Below are positions 34,353 through 42,973 of a DNA stretch of 64,000 nucleotides, in pieces (position 1 is the first letter of the stretch; each line of letters begins with the position of its first letter). The stretch covers positions 124,001 through 188,000 of the forward strand of contig NZ_JAKGSG010000020.1 of NCBI RefSeq assembly GCF_021568775.1, given 5' to 3'. The position numbers and the translations under genes were made by a program. This stretch comes from Antribacter soli. GTDB taxonomy: Bacteria > Actinomycetota > Actinomycetes > Actinomycetales > Cellulomonadaceae. The notes beneath the pieces were generated by a model. It was not told the DNA's origin. It searched no databases and worked only from the letters and a program-made list of their open reading frames with translations.

Positions 34353-34634
34353 TCAGCCGAGCCCTTCCATGTAGCGGTCCACGAGGGCCTTGATGGCCGC
34401 GCCGAGCGCGATGACGATGCCCAGACCGACGACGGACAGGACGACGACCTCGATCGACTCGAGCCCTTCGTCGTCCGGAGACCCGGCGCGCCGTGCGGCG
34501 CGGCGGGCGCGCAGCTCAGCGCGACGTGCGGCGAAGACCTCGCCGAACGCCGCCGACGCGCCGGCGGCCCGCGCGGAGACCCGTGCGGCAGCCCGGACGG
34601 CCGGGGAGTGGTTGGTGCTGGGGGTGGTTGACAT
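34353..34634 (-). CDS. Flp-like major pilin precursor with long leader
   Basis: The 93-residue precursor has a basic, Ala/Arg-rich leader of about 58 residues and then DDEG/LESIEVVVLS, a Flp-type junction with Glu at +5. A hydrophobic helix (VVLSVVGLGIVIALGAAIKALV) and a short tail (DRYMEGLG) end it. The mature pilin would be only about 37 residues. Classical Flp leaders are much shorter and +6 is usually Tyr, here Val. The ATG at 34634 has GGGAG five bases upstream, so the leader is not an artefact of start choice. It lies between TadC and TadE genes, the normal place for the major pilin. Confidence 0.78.
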   Translation of the reverse strand: MSTTPSTNHSPAVRAAARVSARAAGASAAFGEVFAARRAELRARRAARRAGSPDDEGLESIEVVVLSVVGLGIVIALGAAIKALVDRYMEGLG

Positions 34635-34776
34635 CGCGACTCCCGGTGGTGCTGTCAGATTCGACAAATGGCTGGTATGCGGTTCGTGTGACACGAGTGT
34701 TCCCCGGATGCCCGATTCGCGACAGGGCAGACTGTGATGTCAGCATCGTGGTTCACGGACCGCGTAACCACGTCGG

Positions 34777-35697
34777 TCACGGCGCCTGCTGGAACATCGT
34801 CACGCCGATCGGGTAAATCAGCATCAAGAAATAGACAAAGACGGTCAAAGTTCCTGGGACGGTCATACGGACCGTCGCGTCGTGCGCGATCTGCTGCTCC
34901 ACGTCCAGCTGCGCGTCCCGCATGGCCGACGCCTTCGACTGGAGCTGGTCGTGGATCGCCGACCCTTGCGTGCCCGCCAGCTCGATGATCGACGCGACCT
35001 CGCCGAGCGAGTCCACACCGACTTCCGCCCCCAGCTCCCGCAGCGAGGTCCACGGCGGCCGCCCCTCCCAGCGCCCGCGCTCGAGCGCCTCCGCGATCCG
35101 CCGGAACGGCCAGCTGCGCGCCACCTCGGCCGCGGCGAACGTCGCCTGGGTGGCGCCGGCCCCGGAGATCCGCTCGATCGCGATGAGCTCCAGGTACGTC
35201 GACACGGCCCGGGCGAACTCCTGCCGGGCGCGCCGGGACTTGGACCGGGCGTCGAGGTCGGGCAGGTACCAGGCGCCGAGGGCGAAGACCAGCGAGGCCC
35301 CGAACGGTACCGACACCGGCAGCCCGAGGTTGAGCAGGCTGGCGGACAGCCCGAGGAACGGCACTGCGACGAGCGCGATCACGGCGCCGAGCGCCTTCTC
35401 GCCGTAGTGCTCGGTCGCCGTCTTGCCGATCAGATCGAGGTCCGCCGCCGTCGGCCCCAGCGGCCGCAGCACCGACGACGGCAGCCGCCGCTGCGCCCAG
35501 GCCCCGAAGACCTGCGTGTAGTGCTGCGTCCGGGTGACCTCCTCGTCGTCGGACACCACGACCGGGCCTACCTGGTCGTCCCCGCTGAGCCGGTCCAGCG
35601 CCGAGCGCAGGCGAGGCAGCGACGGGACGAACTCCCGCACTATCAGGAGCAGGCCGAGCCCGCCGACGACGCCTGCCGCCACCGCGTAGGTCCACAT
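34777..35697 (-). CDS. tadC: TadC-like type II secretion F-domain protein
   Basis: The 306-residue inner-membrane protein has an N-terminal helix (about 3-22), a cytosolic part, two helices near 112-150 and a T2SSF domain (about 165-290: RISGAGATQATFAAAEVA, GVDSLGEVASIIELAGTQGSAI) with a closing membrane helix. TadB and TadC form the platform on which the CpaF ATPase works. The ATG at 35697 lies three bases after the TadB stop. Order and size fit actinobacterial Tad operons. Confidence 0.85.
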   Translation of the reverse strand: MWTYAVAAGVVGGLGLLLIVREFVPSLPRLRSALDRLSGDDQVGPVVVSDDEEVTRTQHYTQVFGAWAQRRLPSSVLRPLGPTAADLDLIGKTATEHYGEKALGAVIALVAVPFLGLSASLLNLGLPVSVPFGASLVFALGAWYLPDLDARSKSRRARQEFARAVSTYLELIAIERISGAGATQATFAAAEVARSWPFRRIAEALERGRWEGRPPWTSLRELGAEVGVDSLGEVASIIELAGTQGSAIHDQLQSKASAMRDAQLDVEQQIAHDATVRMTVPGTLTVFVYFLMLIYPIGVTMFQQAP

Positions 35698-35700
35698 CGG

Positions 35701-36582
35701 TTAAGCACCCCTCTCGGACGCGGGGAGGAACCGCGGGATCGGCCGGCCCAGGGAGATGCGGCGCATCCACAGCAGGCACCCGCAGTAGGCGACGAACAGC
35801 GCGACGGCGACCACCTGGCCGGTCGGGCTCGCGTACCCCCTGAGGTACCCCGTCATCGAGGTCCCCGCCAGGACGAGCAGGGTCACGATCGTCACCCAGC
35901 GCACCGTCGCCCGGCCCGTGGACCGCTCCGTCTCGATCTCACGACGGGCCCGGGCCTGCGCCGACAGCGACTCCGCGAGCTGCCGCAGCGCCTGCGCGAC
36001 CGCACCCGTCCGGTTCTCCGACTCCAGGATCAGGGCGGAGGCGATCATGTCGGCGGAGTAGTCGTCCATCTCGTCGGCCCAGCGGTACAGCGCCGGCTTG
36101 ATCGGCTGGCGCGCCTCCAGGCGCGCCACCAGCCGGGCAAGAGACGGACGGATCGAAGGCGCCGCGCCGTGCAGCGTCGCGGCGATGCCCTGCTCGAGGC
36201 CCACGGCCCCGCCGGACAGCACGCCGATGAGGGACCGCACCCAGGCCGTCAGGTCGGTCAGCTTCTCGACGTCCGCCGACGACGTCGTGGTCCGGAACAG
36301 CGACGGCAGCCCGACGATCAGGACCGGCAGGATGAGGGCGAGCGACCACCAGCCGGTGAAGATGCCCGCCACCGCGCCGACGGCCGCGCCGACGAACAGC
36401 AGCCGGCGCTGCGGGTACAGCGGACCGCCCTTGTCGAGGCCGACGAGCCGCACCAGGCCCGCGAACGGCGGCTCGGTGCGGACCGGCCGCGGCACGGGCT
36501 CGGACTTCTGCGCGCCCACGACCATGAACCACAGGCCGAGCCCCAGACCCAGCCCGGAGAAGATGGCGATGAGCGTGGTCAC
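35701..36582 (-). CDS. tadB: TadB-like type II secretion F-domain protein
   Basis: The 293-residue platform protein begins with GTG at 36582 in a GTGA overlap with the CpaF stop. It has an N-terminal helix (LIAIFSGLGLGLGLWFMVVG), two helices near 65-105, the T2SSF core (VRSLIGVLSGGAVGLEQGI ... SADMIASALILESENRTGAVAQAL) and two C-terminal helices (about 225-270). It pairs with TadC. The basic tail ends RFLPASERGA. Upstream extension of the frame into 37956 is antisense-like noise over cpaF and not part of the gene. Confidence 0.87.
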   Translation of the reverse strand: MTTLIAIFSGLGLGLGLWFMVVGAQKSEPVPRPVRTEPPFAGLVRLVGLDKGGPLYPQRRLLFVGAAVGAVAGIFTGWWSLALILPVLIVGLPSLFRTTTSSADVEKLTDLTAWVRSLIGVLSGGAVGLEQGIAATLHGAAPSIRPSLARLVARLEARQPIKPALYRWADEMDDYSADMIASALILESENRTGAVAQALRQLAESLSAQARARREIETERSTGRATVRWVTIVTLLVLAGTSMTGYLRGYASPTGQVVAVALFVAYCGCLLWMRRISLGRPIPRFLPASERGA

Positions 36583-38177
36583 GGCGAGTTCCCCCACAGC
36601 CCGGAGCGGTAGTTGAGCAACGACGCGTCGAAGCCGGACCGCTCGAGGTCCGTCAGGAACGACGGCGAGTGCGCCGGGACGGCCCGCCCGTCGTCGCCCG
36701 GCGCGAACAGGTCCGTCACCGCGACCGGGTTGCCCTGCTCGCCACGCGTCACCTCGATCACCTCGGAGACGTAGCGGACGCGGCGGCCCGTCACGCGGTC
36801 GATGTCGACGTTGAGGAACACGATGAGGTCGATCGACTGCGCCACCTGCCGGTACGCGTACGTCTCGCTCAGGGTCGAGTCCTGGACGGCCATGCCGACC
36901 AGACGCTCGACGACGTCCCGCGCGCCGTCCGCGTGCACCGTCGAGAGCGACCCGTTGCCCATCTGCATCGCCTGGAACATCGACACGATCTCTGGCCCGC
37001 GCACCTCGCCCACGATGACGCGGGAGATGTTGTGGCGCAGCGACTCGTACACGTTGATGTTGGTGTCGATCTCGCCGACGCGGCGGCCCGACACGTTCAT
37101 CTCGCCCGAGCCCTCGCGCGTGCGCAGCGCCACGACGCGGCGGTGCTTCTCGGGTTCGAGGTGCAGGTAGAGCTCGTAGTCGGTCTCGATCGTGGCGACC
37201 GACTCCCAGGGATCCAGGCCGGCGCACAGCGCCCGCAGCATCGTCGTCTTGCCCGAGCCCTGGCCCTGGCCCGAGACCACGATCGACTTGCGGGCCCGCA
37301 CCGCCGCCCCGAGGAACTCCTCCAGCACGGCGTCGACCGTGCCCGTGCCGCGCAGCATCGCCAGGTCGACGGACTGGAGCCGCTGCAGCCGGATCGTCAC
37401 CCGCGGCCACGGCACGACCCAGCCCACGGCCGCGAGGCGCACGCGGCCCGGCAGGTCGAGGTTGAGGAACGGGTTCGCGCGGGTGAACGACCGCTCGTTC
37501 GCGGGGTCGCGCGCCGCGAGGAACTGGAGGAAGTCGATCAGCTCGGCGTCCGAGTCCGCGATCGGTTCGGCGTACCGGCGCGAGCCGTCGCCCATGAGCA
37601 TGAGGACGGGCTGCGTCCCTGTGATCTCGATGTTCTCCACGTCGGGCGTGTCGATCAGCGGCTGCAGCCGGCCGAGCCGGAACAGCGCGTCGAAGAGCGC
37701 CCGCGTGATCTCGACCTGGTACTCGGGCGTCCAGGGCCGCTGCCCGGCGTTGAGCAACGCGTCGTTGTGGTCGCGCACGACCTGCTGGATGAGCTCCTGG
37801 CCGAGCGCCTCGCGGGTGTCCTCGTCGAGCTCGCGCGCCGCGAGCGCCGTCGTCAGGCGCTGCGACACCTCGCCACGCAGGCCGTTGACCTGCGCCCAGA
37901 ACTCGGCGTCCCGGGTCCGCGACGCGGTGTCGGCCCCGGCGGCGGCCTCGGTCCACGCAGCGGCCCCCCGCCCAGGCTGCCCGACGTCGGAGCCCGCCCT
38001 GGTCTGTGCGCCCACCCAGGGCGAGTGGCCGCCCGGGCCGGGTGCCGCACCGGCGGGCGGGACGCCCGGGGCGACCGGTCCGGCGTCGGGCACCGTGCCG
38101 GGGTGGACGCCCGTGTGCGCGTCCTGGAAGAGGGGAAGGCCCCCGAGCTCGGGGAGCTCCGCGGGCTGCTTGGCCAT
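36579..38177 (-). CDS. tadA: CpaF/TadA pilus-assembly ATPase
   Basis: The 532-residue secretion ATPase powers Flp pilus assembly. A Pro/Gly/Ala-rich N-terminal ~110 residues precede the N-domain (about 130-280, TPEYQVEITRALFDALFRLG) and the RecA-like core. Walker A GQGQGSGKTT has Lys at residue 310; the Asp box, Walker B and His box follow (REGSGEMN, NISRVIVGEVRGPE, LSTVHADGARD). ATG at 38177 shares one base with the upstream TGA (TGATG), with GGAGG seven bases upstream. The order TadZ, CpaF, TadB, TadC fits the family. Confidence 0.93.
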   Translation of the reverse strand: MAKQPAELPELGGLPLFQDAHTGVHPGTVPDAGPVAPGVPPAGAAPGPGGHSPWVGAQTRAGSDVGQPGRGAAAWTEAAAGADTASRTRDAEFWAQVNGLRGEVSQRLTTALAARELDEDTREALGQELIQQVVRDHNDALLNAGQRPWTPEYQVEITRALFDALFRLGRLQPLIDTPDVENIEITGTQPVLMLMGDGSRRYAEPIADSDAELIDFLQFLAARDPANERSFTRANPFLNLDLPGRVRLAAVGWVVPWPRVTIRLQRLQSVDLAMLRGTGTVDAVLEEFLGAAVRARKSIVVSGQGQGSGKTTMLRALCAGLDPWESVATIETDYELYLHLEPEKHRRVVALRTREGSGEMNVSGRRVGEIDTNINVYESLRHNISRVIVGEVRGPEIVSMFQAMQMGNGSLSTVHADGARDVVERLVGMAVQDSTLSETYAYRQVAQSIDLIVFLNVDIDRVTGRRVRYVSEVIEVTRGEQGNPVAVTDLFAPGDDGRAVPAHSPSFLTDLERSGFDASLLNYRSGLWGNSP

Positions 38178-38983
38178 CAGTTCTCCTCCCCCGTCGCGAA
38201 GCGGGCGCGCCGCTGCTCGATCCGCTCGGTGACCGCGTCGATGATCGGGGCGGCGGACCGGACCAGGGCGGAGCCGCTCCAGCGGCGCCCCGGCGGGGCG
38301 CCCACCGCCAGGACCTCGGCGTTCACCGGGTCCCAGGCGATCGCGCCGACCGAGGCCAGGCCGAGGGTCGAGGCGATCTCGCTCGCCTGGTACGGACGGC
38401 CCGGGCCGACCGTGAGGGCGGAGAGATTGGTGAGGTCGCGCGCGGCCGCGTCGACCACCGAGGTGCGCGCGCGGACCAGCTCGCGGGTCACCGCGATGTC
38501 CGGGAGGCGGGAACCGGTCGTGACGAGCACCTGGTCGGCCAGCCGGAGGATCGGCTCGCGGTCCTCGCGGGTGGCGCCGCCGCCGACCGGGCCGATGCGA
38601 CCCAGGTCGACGAGGACGTCCATGCCGCCACGCTCGAGCGCGAGGAGCTGGTTCGCCAGCGCGGCCCACAGGTTCGCGACGGCGGGTGCCACGTGCGGCC
38701 CGGTGATCCCCGGTAGCAGCTTCTTGTCCTGACTGCCTTCGGCGAGCGGCAGGGTCTGCGCCCAGAGGCTGCCCTCCAGGTCACCGTGGCTGTGCGCCAG
38801 GGCAAGCCGGCTCAGGCCGCGGTCGTGCGCGAGCTGGCCACGGAAGTAGCCGGCCAGGATGGAGGAACCCGCGAGGTCGGCCTCGACGAGCAGCACCGGA
38901 CGCGGCCACTGCAGGGCCAGTACCAGTGCCGTCGTCGTGGTCCCCGGTGAGCCCTTGGCGTTGACGAGCGCAACGAGGGCCAC
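38177..38983 (-). CDS. tadZ: TadZ/CpaE-like ParA-type ATPase
   Basis: The 268-residue protein is a MinD/ParA-type P-loop ATPase. The deviant Walker A is at residues 10-17 (KGSPGTTTTA), followed by LLVEADLAGSS and VLVDLGRIG. Unlike many TadZ proteins it has no N-terminal receiver-like domain. TadZ places the Tad machine in the cell, often at a pole. GTG at 38983 lies three bases beyond the stop of the SAF gene. It is coupled to cpaF by a TGATG overlap. Confidence 0.82.
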   Translation of the reverse strand: MALVALVNAKGSPGTTTTALVLALQWPRPVLLVEADLAGSSILAGYFRGQLAHDRGLSRLALAHSHGDLEGSLWAQTLPLAEGSQDKKLLPGITGPHVAPAVANLWAALANQLLALERGGMDVLVDLGRIGPVGGGATREDREPILRLADQVLVTTGSRLPDIAVTRELVRARTSVVDAAARDLTNLSALTVGPGRPYQASEIASTLGLASVGAIAWDPVNAEVLAVGAPPGRRWSGSALVRSAAPIIDAVTERIEQRRARFATGEEN

Positions 38984-38986
38984 GGG

Positions 38987-39733
38987 TCACCCGTTCCCGT
39001 CGGCGAGCGAGTCCAGGATGAGCGCGACGCGGCCTGTCGCCGCACGGGCGGCGAGGGCGGCGGCGTCCGCCCTGTCGACCTCGAGGTCTATGACGGTCTG
39101 GTCACCCAGGTCCGACGGGGCGACGCTCCGGACGATCGCGTCGATGGCGAACGGATCCTCCACCGGCGGCTCGCCGCCCGCGACCGGCGTCTCGACGATC
39201 CGGACGCGGTCTCCCGACGTCAAGGGCGTCCTGGTGGGCATCTGGTTGTCGGCGAGGGAGACGCCGACGACGGACATGCCCTCGGCGGGCCCGACTTCCT
39301 CGGCGTAGCTGGTGGGTGTGAGGAGCTGGCCCGCCAGCAGGTCGACGGTGGCGCGCTTGCCGTCCACCGTCTTGGCCAGGCCCTCCGCGACGGGCGTCAG
39401 GTCGCTCGGGCTGAGGGGCAGGTCGGCGACGCGCAGGTCGGCGGACGTGATCTCCTCGCCGCGCGCGACGTCGTTGACCAGCACGAGCACCTTCTGCGTC
39501 TCGCCCAGCGTCGTCGTCAGGTACACCGTAGCGAGGACGCTGAGCGCGACGAGCGCGAGGCCGAGCGCCACGAGCGCCGGCCGACGGCGCGCCCGCGTGG
39601 GCTTCGCCGGGGCGGGCGGACGTGGACGCGCGGCAGGGACCTGGCCGCTCACCGGGCGCTGCTGCCCCGTGACGGCCGGCCACTGCCCGGTGCTCGGTTG
39701 TCTCCCGTGTCTCTCGCCGACACTCGTGGTCAC
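38987..39733 (-). CDS. SAF-domain protein, CpaB/RcpC-like
   Basis: The 248-residue protein has a basic Pro-rich cytosolic start, one membrane helix (about 52-72, PALVALGLALVALSVLATVYL), a SAF domain (about 83-145: LVNDVARGEEITSADLRVADLPLSPSDL) and a C-terminal beta-rich part. In Gram-negatives CpaB/RcpC acts with the outer-membrane secretin; in actinobacteria SAF proteins open Tad operons without one. GTG at 39733 has GGGG five bases upstream; GTG at 39760 is also possible. It is the first gene of the Tad operon. Confidence 0.8.
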   Translation of the reverse strand: MTTSVGERHGRQPSTGQWPAVTGQQRPVSGQVPAARPRPPAPAKPTRARRRPALVALGLALVALSVLATVYLTTTLGETQKVLVLVNDVARGEEITSADLRVADLPLSPSDLTPVAEGLAKTVDGKRATVDLLAGQLLTPTSYAEEVGPAEGMSVVGVSLADNQMPTRTPLTSGDRVRIVETPVAGGEPPVEDPFAIDAIVRSVAPSDLGDQTVIDLEVDRADAAALAARAATGRVALILDSLADGNG

Positions 39734-39885
39734 CACGTCCCCTTCGGTCTCCGCATCCACCGTGCGCCCCCTGCACTGCATCGATCGCCGTGGCGGTCCC
39801 CGGTGGGAACCGCCGCAGGCCATCTTGATGCAGACGGGCGAACCCGGCAGGTCGAACGGTAACGACCGAGCCGGGCGGACCGATA

Positions 39886-39902
39886 GGTCAAGGCCGGGTC
39901 AA
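39886..39902 (-). promoter_or_regulatory. Direct repeat TTGACC(N5)TTGACC upstream of the Tad operon
   Basis: On the minus strand TTGACC occurs twice with starts 11 bases apart, one helical turn, about 155-170 bases before the SAF gene. It could hold a -35 element or a direct-repeat operator. No convincing -10 box was found. The rest of the 314-base gap between this operon and the sigma-like gene holds only the terminator at 39963-39999. Confidence 0.3.
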
Positions 39903-39962
39903 AAGATGTGGAGATGGCTTGAAGGAATGGTGACTGACGACAGAAGTGGCGAGACAGGGCTG

Positions 39963-39999
39963 GCGGAGGGGTCCTCCCTTCCCCAGAGGACCCCTCCGC
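39963..39999 (-). terminator. Terminator downstream of the sigma-like gene
   Basis: GCGGAGGGGTCCTC and GAGGACCCCTCCGC pair perfectly over 14 bp around a nine-base loop, 49 bases past the stop at 40048. It separates the sigma-like gene from the Tad operon. Confidence 0.65.
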
Positions 40000-40047
40000 G
40001 ACGGGACTCCGGCGGGTACGCCCACCGGCTCTCCGCCCCGTCCTGTC

Positions 40048-40914
40048 TCAGCCCGGCGACCCCCCAGACATGCCGCCGGACTGGACAGCCTCCGCCAGGC
40101 GGCGTACCGCCCGGCTCGCACGCTGGCGCAACGCAGCGTGCGAGATCCCAAGTTCCTGTGCGACCCGCTTCTGGTAGTTCCCGCGCCCGGAGGCGAGCTC
40201 CGCGTACTCGGGCAGGTCAGGGTCCGGCGCGTACAGGCGGGCGAGGAGCGCCGCCTCCTCGCGCGTCAGGACGTCACGACCGAGCCCCCAGGCGATGACG
40301 TCGAGCACCTCGCCCGTCGGGCCGAGGGTGAGGCTCGCCGGCGAGAAGCACGCCTCGGGAGCGTCCTCCGGCGCCACCGGCCGCTCGAGGTAGGTGAGGA
40401 CCTCGGTCTCCGTCGGGATCTCCTCGACCTGCGGGCCGCGGCTCGCGCGGGACCCGTGGGCGAACGGAGCCCGGTCGCCCACGACGCGCGTCAGCGTGTG
40501 GCCCTGCAGGCGCATCGCCACCCGGTCGGCGCGCGCCAGGTCGTACGAGGTGATGGCGTCCCACATCGCGGCCGCGGTCTCCTGCTCCAGGTCCTGGACG
40601 TCCGGGTAGTGGCGACGGGAGCGGCGCACGATCGTCCGCACCGCGGGGAGCATGCACTGGAGCACGGCGCGGCCGGCGGCGAAGCTGCCGTCCGCGTGCT
40701 CGGCGAGGAGGGCGTGGAGCACCGGGTCGGCGTCGCCCGACTCCAGGCGCACCGACCGCCCGTTCCGCAGTCCCGCGAGCTGCGGGAAGCGGGCGACCAG
40801 GCGGTCGAGCTCCGCCGCGAAGGATCGCGTGCCGCACAGGTCGGCCCAGTCGTGGTCGAGCTCCGTCATGAGCGTGCCCGGTCCGGGCCCGCGTGTCGGC
40901 ATGCGTGTGGGCAT
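40048..40914 (-). CDS. Sigma-70-like (ECF-type) regulator between Tad and VirB-like loci
   Basis: The 288-residue protein has a central helical region with RHYPDVQDLEQETAAAMWDAI (about 105-125), which resembles sigma region 2. It ends in a helix-turn-helix (REEAALLARLYAPD ... KRVAQELGISHAALRQRASRAVRRL, about 222-280) like region 4. The N-terminal ~90 residues and the stretch between are not typical of ECF factors, so it may be a sigma-like activator rather than a true sigma. ATG at 40914 has a G-run (AAGGGGGG) upstream at good spacing. It is divergent from the VirB-like operon and precedes the Tad operon on its own strand, so it is well placed to control both. Confidence 0.7.
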   Translation of the reverse strand: MPTRMPTRGPGPGTLMTELDHDWADLCGTRSFAAELDRLVARFPQLAGLRNGRSVRLESGDADPVLHALLAEHADGSFAAGRAVLQCMLPAVRTIVRRSRRHYPDVQDLEQETAAAMWDAITSYDLARADRVAMRLQGHTLTRVVGDRAPFAHGSRASRGPQVEEIPTETEVLTYLERPVAPEDAPEACFSPASLTLGPTGEVLDVIAWGLGRDVLTREEAALLARLYAPDPDLPEYAELASGRGNYQKRVAQELGISHAALRQRASRAVRRLAEAVQSGGMSGGSPG

Positions 40915-40999
40915 GGCGATCCCCCCTTCTTCGCCTTGACTCTTTCGAGGGGGTGTTGCCCGGCACTGTTGCCCGTTCGCCGCGCCACGAGATGCAGTG

Positions 41000-41015
41000 T
41001 GTGATCTGGGTCACA
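41000..41015. promoter_or_regulatory. Perfect CRP/GlxR-type site
   Basis: TGTGA-TCTGGG-TCACA matches the consensus for CRP-family regulators, including actinobacterial Crp and GlxR, at all ten fixed positions. It lies 86 bases upstream of the sigma-like start and 114 bases before the first VirB-like operon gene. Control by cAMP or a similar signal is inferred. Confidence 0.65.
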
Positions 41016-41128
41016 TCGCTTGCGTGTCGTTTCACGCGTGTCGTCACACGAGAGCAAAGGCCGCCATTTGTCGGTAGGTGCAGGAGGGCGGGCACGGACG
41101 CGAGCAGAGCGGACGAGGGAGAGGCGAG

Positions 41129-41470
41129 ATGAGCGAGCACGAGCTGGACCCGGGCGCAGCGAACATCGACACCGCACGCGGGAGCATGAGCGGGAACCTG
41201 CAGGTCGATCCCCGCGTCGACACCGCCGTCGACATCGTGGCCGACCAGACGTGGTCCCTGCTGCGGGACACCGCCGTGGTGCATGCGGCGCGGATCGAGC
41301 TGGGCCCCGAGGTGAACGCCCTCGTCGACTCCCTGCACGAGGACCCGCTCGGCGAGGAGGACACCGCGGCCCGCCTGGGCGCCCTCCTCGACAACGACCG
41401 CGCGCGCAAGGCGCGCGCCGCTCGCGCCCGCATCGACGCGAAGCTGCAGCGGGAGGTGCGCGCCCGATGA
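41129..41470 (+). CDS. Small soluble protein opening the VirB-like operon
   Basis: The 113-residue acidic, mostly helical protein (residues 30-110: DTAVDIVADQTWSLLRDTAVV, LGALLDNDRARKARAARAR) has no signal or membrane segment and no recognised family. The basic C-terminus (KLQREVRAR) contrasts with the acidic body. ATG at 41129 has GGGAGAGG upstream. The stop overlaps the VirB8-like start (ATGA), so it belongs to the operon and is probably a cytosolic accessory or regulator of the machine. Confidence 0.6.
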   Translation: MSEHELDPGAANIDTARGSMSGNLQVDPRVDTAVDIVADQTWSLLRDTAVVHAARIELGPEVNALVDSLHEDPLGEEDTAARLGALLDNDRARKARAARARIDAKLQREVRAR

Positions 41471-42549
41471 GCTCAGTCCTCGACCGCCGCCGCGACCGGC
41501 GCGCCGCACCGGCCACGCTGCCCGCTGGCGCGGAGGCCGGGGCGACGCGCGCGCCCGGGGCGTCCGGTCCGACGTCGGGCAGCCCGGTCGCTCCCGGCGA
41601 GGAGCCGCCGCAGGTGCTCGAGTGGACCCAGGGTCCCGCGCTCGTGACGAAGGCCTGGGCGATCGGGCTGGCCCTCGCGATCGCGGCCGGACCGATCGCG
41701 CTCGCCTGGGTGCTGCTGCGGCCCGCCACGACCGGGCCCGCGACGACCGGAGGCGGCGCCGACTACGCCGCGAGCGCCGCGGCGGGTGAGCGCGCCACCG
41801 AGCTCGTGGAGACGTGGCTGCGCGCGGACCGCGACGACCAGCAGCTCGTCGACTCGCTGACGTCGGCCCCCGTGGGGCAGCTGCCCGACACGGGGCTGAC
41901 GATCCGGGACTCGTCCGTGGCGTCGGTCGCGCAGACGGGCGACCAGAACTGGTCGGTGACGGTCGGCGTGGACGTGGCCGAGCCGGCGCCCGGGGCCGCG
42001 CCGCCCGCCGAGGGCCAGGCACCCGCGCTCGTCTGGGTGCGCCGCTACTTCCGTGTGCCCGTTCACGTCGCGGTCTCCGAGGAGGCCCTCGCCGTGGAGG
42101 CGCTCGCGCTCCCCGCGCCCGTGCCCGCCCCGGCCACCGCCGAGGCGCCCGACCTCGACTACCCCCACACCATCTCGCCCACGAGCGCCGCCGGCGAGTC
42201 GGTCGCGAGCTTCCTGGCCGCGATGGTCGCCGGTCAGGGCGAGATCTCCCGCTACACGCGGCCCGGCGCAGCGATCGCCGCCGTGACCCCGGCCCCGTAC
42301 ACGGCCGTCGCGGTCAAGGGCCTGGTCGGCTCGCACGAGATCTCCGACGACCCGGCCGACGGCGACGGCTCGTACGTGCTCGCCACAGTCGACCTCACCC
42401 GGCCGGACGGCCAGAAGACGACCGCCCAGTACGCCGTCACGCTCATCGCGCGTGACGGCCGCTGGGAGGTGGCCGGCCTGGACCAGGCCGTGCGGACCCA
42501 GACCCCCGTGTCCGGCAGTGCCGGGCAGGAGAACGAAGGAGAGAACTGA
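41467..42549 (+). CDS. VirB8/TcpC-like conjugation-type channel protein
   Basis: The 360-residue protein has a cytosolic N-terminus of about 65 residues, one membrane helix (about 62-82, AWAIGLALAIAAGPIALAWVLL) and two extracytoplasmic NTF2-like domains (about 100-215 and 240-345). The second contains YVLATVDLTRPDGQKTTAQYAVTLIARDGRWEVAGL. This two-domain form matches TcpC of Gram-positive conjugation systems, the VirB8 counterpart. It would form part of the trans-envelope core. ATG at 41467 overlaps the upstream stop. It ends with a TGATG overlap to the VirB2-like gene. Confidence 0.78.
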   Translation: MSSVLDRRRDRRAAPATLPAGAEAGATRAPGASGPTSGSPVAPGEEPPQVLEWTQGPALVTKAWAIGLALAIAAGPIALAWVLLRPATTGPATTGGGADYAASAAAGERATELVETWLRADRDDQQLVDSLTSAPVGQLPDTGLTIRDSSVASVAQTGDQNWSVTVGVDVAEPAPGAAPPAEGQAPALVWVRRYFRVPVHVAVSEEALAVEALALPAPVPAPATAEAPDLDYPHTISPTSAAGESVASFLAAMVAGQGEISRYTRPGAAIAAVTPAPYTAVAVKGLVGSHEISDDPADGDGSYVLATVDLTRPDGQKTTAQYAVTLIARDGRWEVAGLDQAVRTQTPVSGSAGQENEGEN

Positions 42550-42878
42550 TGATGCTCGAGCTGATGAACCTCGCCGTCGCCGCCGCCCCCGCGCCCGCGG
42601 GGATGGTCAGCGCGGACGGCTTCCTGGACCTGATCACCGTGAAGTCGGAGGAGGTCAAGAGCGCGATCGAGTCCGTTGCCTTCGTCGTGGTGATCCTCAT
42701 GGTGGTCATCACCGCGGTGAAGACCAAGATGTCGATCGCGGCCATCGTCATGTCCGCGATCGTGGGTGGCGTGGTGCTGTGGCTGGTCAACGGCGGCATC
42801 AACGTCACCAAGGACCTCACGGACCAGGAGTTCGGCAGCTCGGCGCCGCCCGTGGTGTCGGTGCAGACCCTGGTCTGA
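42549..42878 (+). CDS. VirB2/TrbC-like small two-helix membrane protein
   Basis: The 109-residue protein has a short N-terminal hydrophobic part, a polar turn and two membrane helices (about 41-58, SVAFVVVILMVVITAV, and 63-82, AAIVMSAIVGGVVLWLVNG). A short polar tail closes it. Two-helix proteins of this size in this position are the pilin or channel-lining VirB2/TrbC type in type IV secretion loci. GGAG is seven to eight bases before the ATG at 42549. Assignment rests on size, topology and order. Confidence 0.6.
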   Translation: MMLELMNLAVAAAPAPAGMVSADGFLDLITVKSEEVKSAIESVAFVVVILMVVITAVKTKMSIAAIVMSAIVGGVVLWLVNGGINVTKDLTDQEFGSSAPPVVSVQTLV

Positions 42879-42973
42879 CGCGCGGAGTCGGTCGCCCGTC
42901 GGACGGCGGGGGTGGGCCTGCGGGCGACCCGGTCGCACCCGACGGGCGTAGTGCGAGGTGAGGAGGTTGCGGC

